Origin: Ascidiimonas sp046199005
GTDB taxonomy: Bacteria > Bacteroidota > Bacteroidia > Flavobacteriales > Flavobacteriaceae
NCBI GenBank assembly: GCA_046199005.1
Contig: CP176050.1
Location: forward strand, 2,976,001 to 3,040,000
DNA length: 64,000 nucleotides
Direction of reading: 5' to 3'
Below are positions 35,926 through 45,159 of this stretch, piece after piece. Under the pieces are notes generated by a model, which made no database searches, was not told the DNA's origin, and saw only the letters and a program-made list of their open reading frames with translations. Each line of letters begins with the position of its first letter. The stretch's first letter is position 1. The translations under genes and the position numbers were made by a program.

Positions 35926-35956
35926 CTTTTTTAATTCTTTTCTTTTCTTCCATACG

Positions 35957-36592
35957 TTACTTAGCCTCGCACTCTTTTACTAATTGCTGCGCTCTTTTTT
36001 CTCCCCAGGAAGGATGGAATGGTGTTTCTGATTTAAAGGTAGCAAAAAGTTCTAAGGCTTTGGCAATATCATTGCAATAGGGAGTGGTGTCTTTACCAAA
36101 AAACCGTGCGCTACCCATATTCCATTCTGCATTCGCCAGAACCACTCTTGGATTCTCGGGAGCCAGTGCCATCGCTCTTTGATGCAATTCTGTGGTAGGG
36201 CCTGCGAGTTTCATTCCGTAGGTTTGTCCGTCATAACTAATCCATGCCGTATGAATAAGTGCCTGCAACACCAGTACTTCCGGGTTGTCTGGAGATGCTT
36301 TCATCGCCTGATCTACATATTTTTGCGCTTTTTCGAGATGTAGGGTAAGTTTTTCAAGATCTTTTGAATTAAAAGCAAACATTGTATTTACATAAGCGGT
36401 GTAATAAGAAGGGATCCAGTTGTCTTGTTCTGCGGCTGCAATGCGTTCGAAAAGCTGGGTCGCTTCAGCTGGGTTACCTTGCTGCCATAAGTCAAGGCCT
36501 TTTTTCATTCCTTTGTCATAAGGAGAATCCTGAGCAGTAATACCCATATGGGTAGTCATAAAAACGATTAGATAAAAAATTATTCGTATCAT
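35957..36592 (-). CDS. Exported TPR-like protein
   Basis: A 211-residue protein with signal peptide ending GITAQ. The mature part consists of paired helices in TPR style (GLDLWQQGNPAEATQLFERI, VDQAMKASPDNPEVLVLQAL, and RAMALAPENPRVVLANAEW). It should be a periplasmic scaffold. It is located 31 bases ahead of the LytS-type kinase gene and 1 base after a membrane protein gene, so it may present the signal to the kinase. Confidence 0.83.
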   Translation of the reverse strand: MIRIIFYLIVFMTTHMGITAQDSPYDKGMKKGLDLWQQGNPAEATQLFERIAAAEQDNWIPSYYTAYVNTMFAFNSKDLEKLTLHLEKAQKYVDQAMKASPDNPEVLVLQALIHTAWISYDGQTYGMKLAGPTTELHQRAMALAPENPRVVLANAEWNMGSARFFGKDTTPYCNDIAKALELFATFKSETPFHPSWGEKRAQQLVKECEAK

Positions 36593-36593
36593 A

Positions 36594-37064
36594 TTAATTA
36601 GAATTAAAGGTTAGCCATTGTTTTTGTTTTTTACGCCATACGATGTTTGCAACGGTCATAACGACCATTATACTCAAGAATAGCGTTAATCCTCCGGGTG
36701 CAGCAGGTACTCTCGTAAAGATTTCTGCTACGAACGCAGCGTATAGTCCCATTACTGACCAATACATAAAGCTCAAATGAAAAGCCACTGCATTCTTCCA
36801 CTTAAATGCTAAGGGTATCATCCCTCCTAATAAGGTAATGGTGCTTATTACACTGAAAATATGGAAAAGACCAAATCCATTAAACAGCCGGTAGATCATA
36901 AATGAAGTGATCAACATTACTGTCATACTTATCACGTAAGTGTAGCCCCATCTCTTATGAGCTTTATCTCCTTTCTTAATAAAAAGAACTACAGTTCCCG
37001 TTACCAGAGCCATGACTGCTGCGGCTAGGTGAATTATTCCGGTAGTGCTTAAGTGAAAGTCCAT
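36594..37064 (-). CDS. DUF2306-like membrane protein
   Basis: A 156-residue protein with four to five membrane helices. The N-terminal part STTGIIHLAAAVMALVTGT and the segment KKGDKAHKRWGYTYVISM, with its conserved His in a short loop (GDKAHKRWGY), are typical of the DUF2306/predicted-membrane-protein group. Histidines in helices raise the possibility of metal or haem binding, not demonstrated. The frame opens at 37094, but ATG 37064 starts at MDFHL and is preferred. It heads the operon that leads to the LytS/LytTR pair. Confidence 0.78.
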   Translation of the reverse strand: MDFHLSTTGIIHLAAAVMALVTGTVVLFIKKGDKAHKRWGYTYVISMTVMLITSFMIYRLFNGFGLFHIFSVISTITLLGGMIPLAFKWKNAVAFHLSFMYWSVMGLYAAFVAEIFTRVPAAPGGLTLFLSIMVVMTVANIVWRKKQKQWLTFNSN

Positions 37065-37177
37065 TTGTCGTTGTTTTACAGGACAAATATGCAATGGCGA
37101 TAACGGGATCTAAAAAGAAAACTACCGAACTGTTAATATAGAAGGATGAATTGTAAAAAAAGAAAACGATCGTAATA

Positions 37178-37864
37178 CTAGAGAAACTGAGGAAGCAGGT
37201 TTCCTTCTTGTTTAAAGGGATGAAATCTTGAAAAAAGTTCTTCCCGGTACCAACCCAATTCACGGGTTTTCTTTACCATCTCTGAATGCTTTTGATTTTT
37301 GTATGCGTACGCCATCATAGCATCGGCTTTTTGCCAGATGGAAAAGGTTGCCTGCATAAAAATCGGCCACTCGCCTATTCCTTTTGAATAAATAAGACCT
37401 TCAAAGTCGTTCATAGATGCAGATACTGAAGGTACATATTTCCAGAACTTTGGCGCTAAGAGAGGTTTAATAGTCGCTCGGGTGATCACACATAGCGGCC
37501 TGCTACGGTCTAGTTCTATTTCTTTACGAAAAGGTTGCTTTTGCGACCATTGCCCGTGAGCGTGCGCATTGTGCATAAAGATGTGAGTATAATCGGTCGC
37601 ATTTTTTATATAAGGTTGTATCGTTTCGCTCATCGAGAAAGCTGCAGCATGTTCTTCTGTGTCAAATACAGTCAACAATGCGTACACCGAAAAATCTGGT
37701 CGAATGGAAAATCCATTTTTACTACCGCTGCCCATTGGCTTCCAAAATTCAAGTCCTTGAATACTGACATTTCTTAAAGGTGGAAATCCCATACGAGTAA
37801 AGGCGCCCCATTTAGCGGAGAAGCCTTCATATTTAAAAAGAGAGATTACCGTAGTTTGCGGCAT
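37178..37864 (-). CDS. Spheroidene monooxygenase-like (CrtA family) protein
   Basis: The 228-residue protein shows the CrtA family blocks in order: FWKPMGSG, FSVYALLTVFD, CVITRATIKP, FWKYVPSVSASM, KGIGEWPIFMQATFSIW and RELGWYREELFSRFH. CrtA uses a haem and oxygen to introduce keto groups into carotenoids, and this protein may act on carotenoids or on a different hydrophobic substrate. No other carotenoid gene is in the window. A terminator upstream (37877) separates it from the zinc-ribbon-like gene. Confidence 0.82.
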   Translation of the reverse strand: MPQTTVISLFKYEGFSAKWGAFTRMGFPPLRNVSIQGLEFWKPMGSGSKNGFSIRPDFSVYALLTVFDTEEHAAAFSMSETIQPYIKNATDYTHIFMHNAHAHGQWSQKQPFRKEIELDRSRPLCVITRATIKPLLAPKFWKYVPSVSASMNDFEGLIYSKGIGEWPIFMQATFSIWQKADAMMAYAYKNQKHSEMVKKTRELGWYREELFSRFHPFKQEGNLLPQFL

Positions 37865-37876
37865 GCGATTTAATTA

Positions 37877-37905
37877 TAAAAAAAACCCGCAATAAGCGGG
37901 TTTTC
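37877..37905 (-). terminator. Terminator after the zinc-ribbon-like gene
   Basis: AAAACCCGC and GCGGGTTTT form a 9-bp stem around a short loop; a run of eight T follows on the minus strand. It ends the Nif3/zinc-ribbon transcript. Confidence 0.88.
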
Positions 37906-37921
37906 AAAATATCTTATAGTT

Positions 37922-38701
37922 TTATAGAGATGAAAATAATTTTTCCATTTTCTCCCTTTCTTCCTGAGCCATCGCAGGATCGATCAAAATTCGACCACTG
38001 TGCTCGTCGGTAATGATCTTTTTTCTGGAAGCAATTTCCATTTGTACTTGAGGAGGAATCGTGAAAAACGATCCACCGGAAGCGCCACGCTCTACAGGAA
38101 CTACTGCCAAACCATTCTTAACATTGGTTCGGATACGAGTATACGCCTTTACCAGTCTGTCCTCGATCATTTCTTTGTATTCTTCCGATTTATTGATAAG
38201 CGCTTCTTCTTCTTTCTCAGTTTCTGCCATAATATCACTAAGCTCAGCTTTCTTATGTTTAAGGTGTGATTCACGCTCTGCAATACGCTCTTTGGTTTGT
38301 GCGATCACCTCTTTTTTCTGTTCAATCTGAACTTTGAATTCTTTGATATTTTTCTCAGCTAATTGTATTTCTAATTCCTGAAATTCAATTTCTTTACTTA
38401 AAGAGTTGAATTCACGATTGTTCCGAACATTCTTTTGTTGCTCGTTATATTTTTTGATAAGTGTTTTAGACTCTTCTATAAGATTCTTTTTCCCTGATAT
38501 GTCCTGATTGAGTGTTTCTAACTCATCGTTTAATTTTTCAAGACGTGTCTTAAGTCCCTCTACCTCATCTTCAAGATCTTCTACCTCAAGGGGCAGTTCT
38601 CCACGAACATTTCTGATCTCATCAACTCTTGAATCGATGAGCTGAAGATCAAAAAGGGCTCTTAATTTTTCCTCTACGGTTGTCTCGGTTTTCTTTGCCA
38701 T
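37922..38701 (-). CDS. Coiled-coil zinc-ribbon family protein lacking its cysteines
   Basis: A 259-residue protein. Residues 1-175 are a long antiparallel coiled coil. The C-terminal part RGASGGSFFTIPPQVQMEI to DEHSGRILID aligns with the C4 zinc ribbon of this family (CGGC and CxxCGRIL), but every zinc-binding Cys is replaced. The fold may persist without metal. The gene lies 3 bases after the Nif3-like gene, a conserved neighbour pair. Function is unknown; roles in RNA or translation have been suggested for relatives. Confidence 0.88.
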   Translation of the reverse strand: MAKKTETTVEEKLRALFDLQLIDSRVDEIRNVRGELPLEVEDLEDEVEGLKTRLEKLNDELETLNQDISGKKNLIEESKTLIKKYNEQQKNVRNNREFNSLSKEIEFQELEIQLAEKNIKEFKVQIEQKKEVIAQTKERIAERESHLKHKKAELSDIMAETEKEEEALINKSEEYKEMIEDRLVKAYTRIRTNVKNGLAVVPVERGASGGSFFTIPPQVQMEIASRKKIITDEHSGRILIDPAMAQEEREKMEKLFSSL

Positions 38702-38704
38702 ATG

Positions 38705-39799
38705 TTAAAAATACTTGATGGGATTCGTTATGCTCTCTGCTAAAATGACTGCAAAATTATGAATTTTTTCCTTAAGATGCTCAACTAAAAGGTTTTTTGT
38801 AAACTGTTCGGTTTCATAATGACCAATATCGGCGATTAAAATAGCTCCTTCCGCTTTGTAAAACTCATGATACTTAACATCTGCCGTCACAAAAACCTGC
38901 GCACCCGAATATTTTGCAGCTTCAATAGCAAAAGCACCACTGCCACCCAAAACCGCCACTTTTCGTACGTTTTTACCCGTGAAAGCAGAATGTCTGATGC
39001 AAGAGGCATTCATTTTATTTTTTAGAAGCTTGAGAAACGATTTTTCATCCATCTCATTTCCCAGTTCTCCTACCATTCCCATGCCTCTGTGCTGGTCTAA
39101 ATTCTCAAGCGTGGTAATCTCATAGGCAACTTCTTCATACGGATGGTTTTTAAACAAGGCTCTTAGCACCGATTTTTCTAAATGTTTTGAAAATGTAAGG
39201 CTTAGCTGTACCTCCTTTTCATACTGAGTGACCCCTCTTTTCCCAACTACCGGATTCGAAGACGCATTACCTTTAAACGTACCGGTTCCGGCAGTATTAA
39301 AGCTACAATTCTCGTAATTGCCAATATTTCCTGCTCCCACCCGAAATAAAGCCTCCCTGAGCGCTGCTGCATTCGCTTCGGGCACATAAGTTTGTAATTT
39401 TTTGATCGTCTCTTTTTGCGGCATTAATACGCTGCGGTTGCCAAGCCCTAATATTTCACAAATTCGTGCATTTACACCGTTGAATGAATTATCTAATGCA
39501 GTATGCATTGAAAAAATAGCGACCTCATGCTTTATTGCCTTGATCACAACACGCTCCACGTAGTTTTTACCAGTAAGTTTCTTTATGCCGGAAAAAATTA
39601 TAGGATGAAAGCTTACGATCATATTGCATTTCTTGGTGATCGCTTCGTCAACCACATTTTCCAACGTATCCAGTGTAACCAGTATTCCGGAAACAGATTG
39701 ATTTCGATCACCTACCAACAACCCTACATTATCAAAATCTTCTGCATAGGCTAACGGACTCAATTCTTCAATAATCTCAATGACTTCCTGAACCTTCAT
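38705..39799 (-). CDS. Nif3-like dinuclear metal centre protein
   Basis: The 364-residue protein belongs to the Nif3/YbgI group. The metal ligands are visible as HP in SFHPIIFSG, H in FSMHTALD with D and N following, and the C-terminal DIGHYETEQF. Between the two halves lies a PII/CutA-like insert (about 125-240), the long form usual in Bacteroidota and Firmicutes. It forms a toroidal hexamer; GTP cyclohydrolase I type 2 is a common but unproven name. Its start codon lies 46 bases from the divergent lpxK start. Confidence 0.92.
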   Translation of the reverse strand: MKVQEVIEIIEELSPLAYAEDFDNVGLLVGDRNQSVSGILVTLDTLENVVDEAITKKCNMIVSFHPIIFSGIKKLTGKNYVERVVIKAIKHEVAIFSMHTALDNSFNGVNARICEILGLGNRSVLMPQKETIKKLQTYVPEANAAALREALFRVGAGNIGNYENCSFNTAGTGTFKGNASSNPVVGKRGVTQYEKEVQLSLTFSKHLEKSVLRALFKNHPYEEVAYEITTLENLDQHRGMGMVGELGNEMDEKSFLKLLKNKMNASCIRHSAFTGKNVRKVAVLGGSGAFAIEAAKYSGAQVFVTADVKYHEFYKAEGAILIADIGHYETEQFTKNLLVEHLKEKIHNFAVILAESITNPIKYF

Positions 39800-39845
39800 G
39801 AAACGATATTTTTTTTCAAAGATAAAATATTATACTTTCGCTCTA

Positions 39846-40865
39846 ATGAGTGCATTTAGAAAATTACTGTATCCTTTTTCTTTATTATACGGACTTGCAA
39901 TTAGGCTAAGACACTTTCTTTACGATCACAGTATCCTGAAAACGCAATCATTCGATATTCCATTAATTTGTGTAGGTAATCTTAGCGTGGGAGGTACCGG
40001 AAAAAGTCCCATGACAGAATACTTAATTCGCCTTCTGAAATCATCTCATCATGTGGCGGTATTAAGTCGTGGATACAAACGAAAAACCATAGGATATGTC
40101 TTGGCCGATGCTACGTCAGATGCATTACAGATTGGCGATGAGCCCTACCAGTACTTTCGGAAATTCCCTGATATAACAGTGGCCGTTTGTGAAGATCGTA
40201 CTACTGGAATCAAGAAATTGAAAGAAGAAAGCCCCACCACGGAACTCATTATTTTAGATGATGCTTTTCAGCATCGCAAAGTGACAGCAGGATTCTCAAT
40301 TTTGTTAAGCAGTTATGGGAATCTGTTTACAGATGATCTGCTTTTACCAGCAGGTAACTTGAGAGATTTGCGAAGTCGTGTCGATGCTGCCGATGTAATT
40401 CTTGTAACAAAATGTCCGTCCACTTTATCACCCGAGAAAAAAGAACAAATTACGAAAGGAATCCATCGATATACTAAAAAACCTATTTTCTTTACCGGAA
40501 TCACTTATGACAGTGAGTTGCGAAATAATAGGAAAAGGATTTCTTTAAATACCTTACAAAACACTCCGTTTACCTTGGTCACAGGCATAGCCAACCCCGA
40601 TCCTCTCGTATCATTTTTAAAAAAAGAAGGTTTCAATTTTGAGCACTTGAAGTATGGTGATCACCATAATTTTAATCTGCAGGAAATCAAAATGCTAAAA
40701 AGCAGGGCACAGATAATCACCACAGAAAAAGATTTTGTACGACTGGAAAAACACCTTCCGGATAGTTTATATATATCAATTGAACCTTATTTTCTGGATG
40801 AAACCAAAAACGAATTTGACCAGATCGTATGTAACTACCTTAAAAAAGAAAAGCGTATTCAATGA
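39846..40865 (+). CDS. lpxK: Tetraacyldisaccharide 4'-kinase
   Basis: A 339-residue inner-membrane enzyme that phosphorylates the 4' position of the lipid A precursor. An N-terminal hydrophobic helix (about 7-26) is followed by the Walker A motif GNLSVGGTGKSP (44-55), the DDAFQHRKV box (about 139-147) and ITTEKDFVRL, all typical for LpxK. The frame is open from 39798, which overlaps the divergent gene; ATG 39846 gives the usual start MSAFRKLLYP. It is the only lipid A gene here. A hairpin overlaps its stop codon. Confidence 0.95.
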   Translation: MSAFRKLLYPFSLLYGLAIRLRHFLYDHSILKTQSFDIPLICVGNLSVGGTGKSPMTEYLIRLLKSSHHVAVLSRGYKRKTIGYVLADATSDALQIGDEPYQYFRKFPDITVAVCEDRTTGIKKLKEESPTTELIILDDAFQHRKVTAGFSILLSSYGNLFTDDLLLPAGNLRDLRSRVDAADVILVTKCPSTLSPEKKEQITKGIHRYTKKPIFFTGITYDSELRNNRKRISLNTLQNTPFTLVTGIANPDPLVSFLKKEGFNFEHLKYGDHHNFNLQEIKMLKSRAQIITTEKDFVRLEKHLPDSLYISIEPYFLDETKNEFDQIVCNYLKKEKRIQ

Positions 40866-40873
40866 ATACGCTT
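40851..40873 (+). terminator. Hairpin across the lpxK stop codon
   Basis: AAGCGTATTC (40851-40860) and GAATACGCTT (40864-40873) pair perfectly around three bases. The stop codon is inside the element. There is no long T run, so termination is only moderately likely. Confidence 0.5.
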
Positions 40874-40958
40874 AAACTACTAACTAACTAACTCAAATTT
40901 AACTGTAAGAACATCTTTACTTGATAATAAGTAATCAAGGTTCGTGCCAAAATTTAAG

Positions 40959-43163
40959 TTAGATGTCTACTTCTATATTTCTTACGATGTTATCTCCTAT
41001 TTTTTCGTAGAATACTTCAGGTTTGAAAGGCTTGGTAATCAAATCGTTACAACCTGCCTCAAAGAAGTCTTCGGTACTCTCATCCAATGAGATTGCTGTC
41101 AATGCGATAATAGGTACTTTTTTATTAAATTTCCTGATTTCCTGGGTTGTTTTCAATCCTGATATCCCCGGCATGTGAATGTCCATCAAGATAGCATTGT
41201 AGATAGGTTTTTTAGCATGCTCTATGGCTTCATAACCATCGTTGGCAATATCGCAGGTCATACCTTTCTTTGCCAACATTTTCTTGGTAATTACCTGATT
41301 GATCTTATTATCTTCTACAAGTAACAGGTGAAGGTTTTCAAAGAATTGATCATCAACATCAATCTTAGTTTCCGCAGGTAATGTTTCTTCAGTAGCCGTT
41401 ACTGTATCAAATGTGATGTCAAACATAAAACAACTTCCTTTGCCTATCTCACTTTCCAGTTTTATTTCGGCATTAAACAAGCTTAGAAGACTTTTTACAA
41501 TGGTAAGACCTAATCCCGTTCCTCCGTATTTTCTGTTAATTTGTACAGAACCCTGAGCAAAACTTTCAAATATCGTCGCTTGCATTTCTTTGGAAATACC
41601 AATACCATTATCTTTTACCTTAAAGTGAATAGTTACATCGTCTTCATCGCTGTCAAGTAGCTCTGCGATCACTTTAATTTCTCCTTTTTGTGTAAACTTC
41701 GAGGCATTCCCTATCAAATTAATAAGGATTTGAGATAACTTAAGAGGGTCTCCCAAAAGGCCTGCGGGAATCTTTTCGTCAATCTCCAATAGAATCACGT
41801 TTTCATTCTCCTTGGCGGTTTGGTAAAGAGAATCAACAACATCTTTTAAAACCTTTCTGATATTAAGCGGAACCTTTTGTACAGATAACTTTTTCGCTTC
41901 GATCTTATTGATCTGTAAAATATCATTGATAAAATTCAAAAGATATTCCCCTGAAAATTTTAAGGATTTTAGATGTTCTTTCTGGCTTTCACTAGGGTTT
42001 TCTTCTAGCAACAAATGGGTAAGACCCGTCACCGCATATAACGGAGTACGCAACTCGTGACTTACGGTTGACAAGAATTGTGCTTTTGCCTGCATAGCTC
42101 TCTCTGCTTCTTCTTTTGCCGTTTCTAATTCAAGATTCTTTTTTAACAGCAGGTCATTCGTCTTGAATTTGATCTGATTATTCCTGTAAAGGGATATCGT
42201 TAACAATGAAATGATAATGAGTAAAGCCGAACTAAGTACAGAAGTAAGTTTGGAAGTACTTACTCGTTTTTCCTGTTCTTTCGCATCGCTACTCAACTGC
42301 TCTACCGTACGTTCCAGAAACTCTATTTCTTTTGTAGAAACGAATTCTTCTAAATTTCCCTCTTTTTCTTTACTGTCAAGCTCATTTTTAATCTGATTGT
42401 AATTTACCAGATATTCATAAGCTTCCGGAAAATTTTCTGCTTTTCCAGAGAGCCTGTTTAAAATATCATAAGCACTTAACTGTAATTTTGGAAAATCGTT
42501 ACTATTAGCGCTCTGGCTTGCTCTTTTTGCGAAGACCATAGCTTCTTCCAGTTTCCCTTTTGCTTCATATATCTCACTAAGATAAAGGAGTATGCGTGTA
42601 TTTGTATACTTAGGCTGCCAGCCACCTTGAACAGGCATTAACTTTTCAAAAACTGCCAAAGATTTATCAAAATCCTGCCGATGGTAATGCACTACACCTT
42701 CATAGAATGACAAAATCGCCCGCATATTGGCATTTTTAGATGTTAGTTTCGCCTGCGAAGAACGAAGTAACTGTAATGCTTCTATATATTGCTTCTCTTC
42801 TACAAGCAAAACAGACTTTAATGCGTTACTCATCGCCTGACCTTCCGGATACTCATGAAATGCGAGTCTTTGGTCGTTCACATCCAGAAAAATATCTGCC
42901 TTGTCTAGTTGTCCGAAGTCTATATGAATAAGAGCGAACAGATTGGTACAATCGATGAAAAGACTTTTTTCAGAGAGCTGTTCTGCAATCTCAAATGCCT
43001 TATCTACTGAGCCGACCGCCAATTCATAATTTGCCTTGTTCTTGTGGTAATACGCCTTTCGAAGCTGATCGTTAAAGTTATCTTTTAACGCACCTTTTCC
43101 CTGCCCAAAGGATAATCCGGCATACAGCAAAGCCATTAGAAGACAGGTTAGGTATCGATTCAT
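40959..43163 (-). CDS. Hybrid sensor kinase with periplasmic TPR domain
   Basis: A 734-residue protein: signal (1-20), TPR-like sensor (30-265), coiled coil (270-300), membrane helix (about 305-325), HisKA with H369 in STVSHELRTP, HATPase (NLIGNAS, DNGIG, GGTGLGL) and a receiver domain with D661 and K711. Signal perceived by the TPR domain outside is relayed to H369 and D661. No DNA-binding domain is attached and no orphan regulator is adjacent, so a phosphotransfer protein elsewhere is expected. It lies 26 bases after the GAPDH-like gene region and is transcribed alone. Confidence 0.94.
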   Translation of the reverse strand: MNRYLTCLLMALLYAGLSFGQGKGALKDNFNDQLRKAYYHKNKANYELAVGSVDKAFEIAEQLSEKSLFIDCTNLFALIHIDFGQLDKADIFLDVNDQRLAFHEYPEGQAMSNALKSVLLVEEKQYIEALQLLRSSQAKLTSKNANMRAILSFYEGVVHYHRQDFDKSLAVFEKLMPVQGGWQPKYTNTRILLYLSEIYEAKGKLEEAMVFAKRASQSANSNDFPKLQLSAYDILNRLSGKAENFPEAYEYLVNYNQIKNELDSKEKEGNLEEFVSTKEIEFLERTVEQLSSDAKEQEKRVSTSKLTSVLSSALLIIISLLTISLYRNNQIKFKTNDLLLKKNLELETAKEEAERAMQAKAQFLSTVSHELRTPLYAVTGLTHLLLEENPSESQKEHLKSLKFSGEYLLNFINDILQINKIEAKKLSVQKVPLNIRKVLKDVVDSLYQTAKENENVILLEIDEKIPAGLLGDPLKLSQILINLIGNASKFTQKGEIKVIAELLDSDEDDVTIHFKVKDNGIGISKEMQATIFESFAQGSVQINRKYGGTGLGLTIVKSLLSLFNAEIKLESEIGKGSCFMFDITFDTVTATEETLPAETKIDVDDQFFENLHLLLVEDNKINQVITKKMLAKKGMTCDIANDGYEAIEHAKKPIYNAILMDIHMPGISGLKTTQEIRKFNKKVPIIALTAISLDESTEDFFEAGCNDLITKPFKPEVFYEKIGDNIVRNIEVDI

Positions 43164-43189
43164 AGGCGGTATTTAATCTGTAAATATAA

Positions 43190-44197
43190 TTATTTCTTAT
43201 TAATGTAATTGATTAAATCTATAATTCTACTGCTGTATCCGGTCTCATTATCATACCAGCCAATGATCTTGACCATCTTACCAATCACAGAAGTCATCAG
43301 CGAATCAAAGGTGCATGAATAGGTTGAGTTTATGATATCTACAGAAACTATCGGGTCTTCTGTGTAAGACAAAATTCCTTTTAAATACCCTTCTGAAGCA
43401 TTTCGAAAAGCTTCATTAATTGCTTCAATGCTCGTTTCATTTTTCACATTAAAAGTGATATCTGTTAAAGAACCATCGGGCACAGGAACTCTGATACCAC
43501 AGCCTCCAATCACTTCTTCTAACCGGGGAAATATTTTGGTTAATGCCTTTGCAGCACCAGTAGTGGTTGGTACAATCGAAAGGCTAGCAGCTCTTGCCCT
43601 ACGGAGGTCCCTATGCGGTTGATCGTGTAAACTCTGATCTGTTGTGTAAGAATGAATAGTAGTGATGTACGCTTGTTCAATACCGCAAAGCTCGTCTACA
43701 ATTTTGATCATAGGCGCAGCATTATTCGTAGTACAGGAAGCATTCGATATAATTTGTTCAGAACCATCTAAGGTATGCTCGTTGACACCCATTACGACCG
43801 TTTTGATGCTATCATCAATCGGAGGAACCGAAAGAATGACCTTTTTCACTCCATTTTTAAGGTGATGCGAGAGCTCTTCTGATGTTTTGAATTTTCCGGT
43901 AGCCTCTACCACAATATCTGTATTGAACAAATCCCAATTCAATGACGAAGGATGCTTTTCATTAAGCAGCGGAATCTTCATTCCGTTTACTAAAAGATCA
44001 GTATCTGAAAAAGATACTTTTGCCGGAAGCGTTCCATGAATACTATCGTATTTGAGAAGGTGACTCAGTGTTCTTGCATCTGCCAGATCGTTGATAGCTA
44101 CAACCTCGATTTCCGGGTGATCTAATACTAACCTAAAGAGGGTTCTGCCAATTCGTCCGAAACCATTAATGGCTATTTTAGTTTTTCGCATTTTCAA
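43190..44197 (-). CDS. gap: Glyceraldehyde-3-phosphate dehydrogenase
   Basis: The 335-residue enzyme has the Rossmann motif NGFGRIGR (11-18), catalytic Cys155 in NASCTTNN, His182 in THSYT-like IHSYTTDQ, and GTGAAKAL-type TTGAAKAL. It oxidises glyceraldehyde 3-phosphate to 1,3-bisphosphoglycerate with NAD(P). The residue after the active-site block is N rather than C (SCTTNNAAP instead of SCTTNCLAP), as in many secondary bacterial GAPDHs, so it may be a second isozyme. It lies 40 bases from the lipA stop. Confidence 0.95.
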   Translation of the reverse strand: MKMRKTKIAINGFGRIGRTLFRLVLDHPEIEVVAINDLADARTLSHLLKYDSIHGTLPAKVSFSDTDLLVNGMKIPLLNEKHPSSLNWDLFNTDIVVEATGKFKTSEELSHHLKNGVKKVILSVPPIDDSIKTVVMGVNEHTLDGSEQIISNASCTTNNAAPMIKIVDELCGIEQAYITTIHSYTTDQSLHDQPHRDLRRARAASLSIVPTTTGAAKALTKIFPRLEEVIGGCGIRVPVPDGSLTDITFNVKNETSIEAINEAFRNASEGYLKGILSYTEDPIVSVDIINSTYSCTFDSLMTSVIGKMVKIIGWYDNETGYSSRIIDLINYINKK

Positions 44198-44237
44198 AGG
44201 AACTTCTCCTAAAGTACCAGGAGATTAGAAAAGGTGT

Positions 44238-45113
44238 TTAATGTATGTGTTTATGAGCCTTGTAGGAAGATCTTACCAAAGCACCACTTTCTACATGTCT
44301 AAAACCCATTTCTAGCCCTAATTGCTCATACTTCTTGAATTGATCTGGCGTAATAAATTGTTTAACCGGAAGGTGTTTCTTTGAGGGTTGTAAATATTGA
44401 CCGATGGTTACAATATCTACTTTCGCCGCTCTCAGATCTTTCATCGTTTGTATAACTTCTTCCTCAGTTTCTCCCAATCCCAGCATGATACCGGATTTGG
44501 TTCTGTTAATTCCGTTATCTTTCAAATATCTAAGTACAGCAAGGCTTCTTTCGTATTTTGCCTGAATTCTCACTTCTCTGGTAAGCCTGCGCACAGTTTC
44601 CATATTATGTGAAACCACCTCTGGAGCCACCTCAATAATTCGATCTATATTACGTTCTACACCCTGAAAATCAGGAATGAGTGTTTCAAGCGTAGTTTCA
44701 GGATTCATTCTTCGGATCGCTTTCACTGTTTCTGCCCAGATAATTGAGCCCATATCCTTTAGGTCGTCACGATCTACTGAAGTGACAACAGCATGTTTGA
44801 TGTTCATGATCTTGATAGACCTGGCTACCTTTTCAGGCTCTTCCCAATCTACCGTTTCAGGCCTTCCTGTTTTTACACCACAAAAGCCACAAGAACGGGT
44901 ACAAATATTACCTAAGATCATAAATGTTGCCGTACCTTCACTCCAGCACTCCCCCATATTAGGGCAGCTTCCGGACGTACAGATAGTATGAAGATTATAC
45001 TTATCAACAAGCCCCCTTAATTCCGTATATTTTTTACCGGTAGGTAATTTTACACGTAACCACTTTGGTTTGCCTTTTGGCGGCGCAACGCTCTCTAAAG
45101 TATCTATACTCAT
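44238..45113 (-). CDS. lipA: Lipoyl synthase
   Basis: A 291-residue radical-SAM enzyme. The auxiliary cluster is held by C45, C50 and C56 (CTSGSCPNMGEC) and the SAM cluster by C71, C75 and C78 (CTRSCGFC); the C-terminal RSSY supplies the serine ligand of the auxiliary cluster. It inserts two sulfurs into octanoyl-lipoyl domains. A start at 45131 is possible but ATG 45113 (MSIDTLESV) gives the usual length. Neighbours are GAPDH and the Nramp-like transporter. Confidence 0.97.
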   Translation of the reverse strand: MSIDTLESVAPPKGKPKWLRVKLPTGKKYTELRGLVDKYNLHTICTSGSCPNMGECWSEGTATFMILGNICTRSCGFCGVKTGRPETVDWEEPEKVARSIKIMNIKHAVVTSVDRDDLKDMGSIIWAETVKAIRRMNPETTLETLIPDFQGVERNIDRIIEVAPEVVSHNMETVRRLTREVRIQAKYERSLAVLRYLKDNGINRTKSGIMLGLGETEEEVIQTMKDLRAAKVDIVTIGQYLQPSKKHLPVKQFITPDQFKKYEQLGLEMGFRHVESGALVRSSYKAHKHIH

Positions 45114-45159
45114 GCTGCAATTTTGAAGCAAAGATACAAACTAATCTTTGAAAATATGC

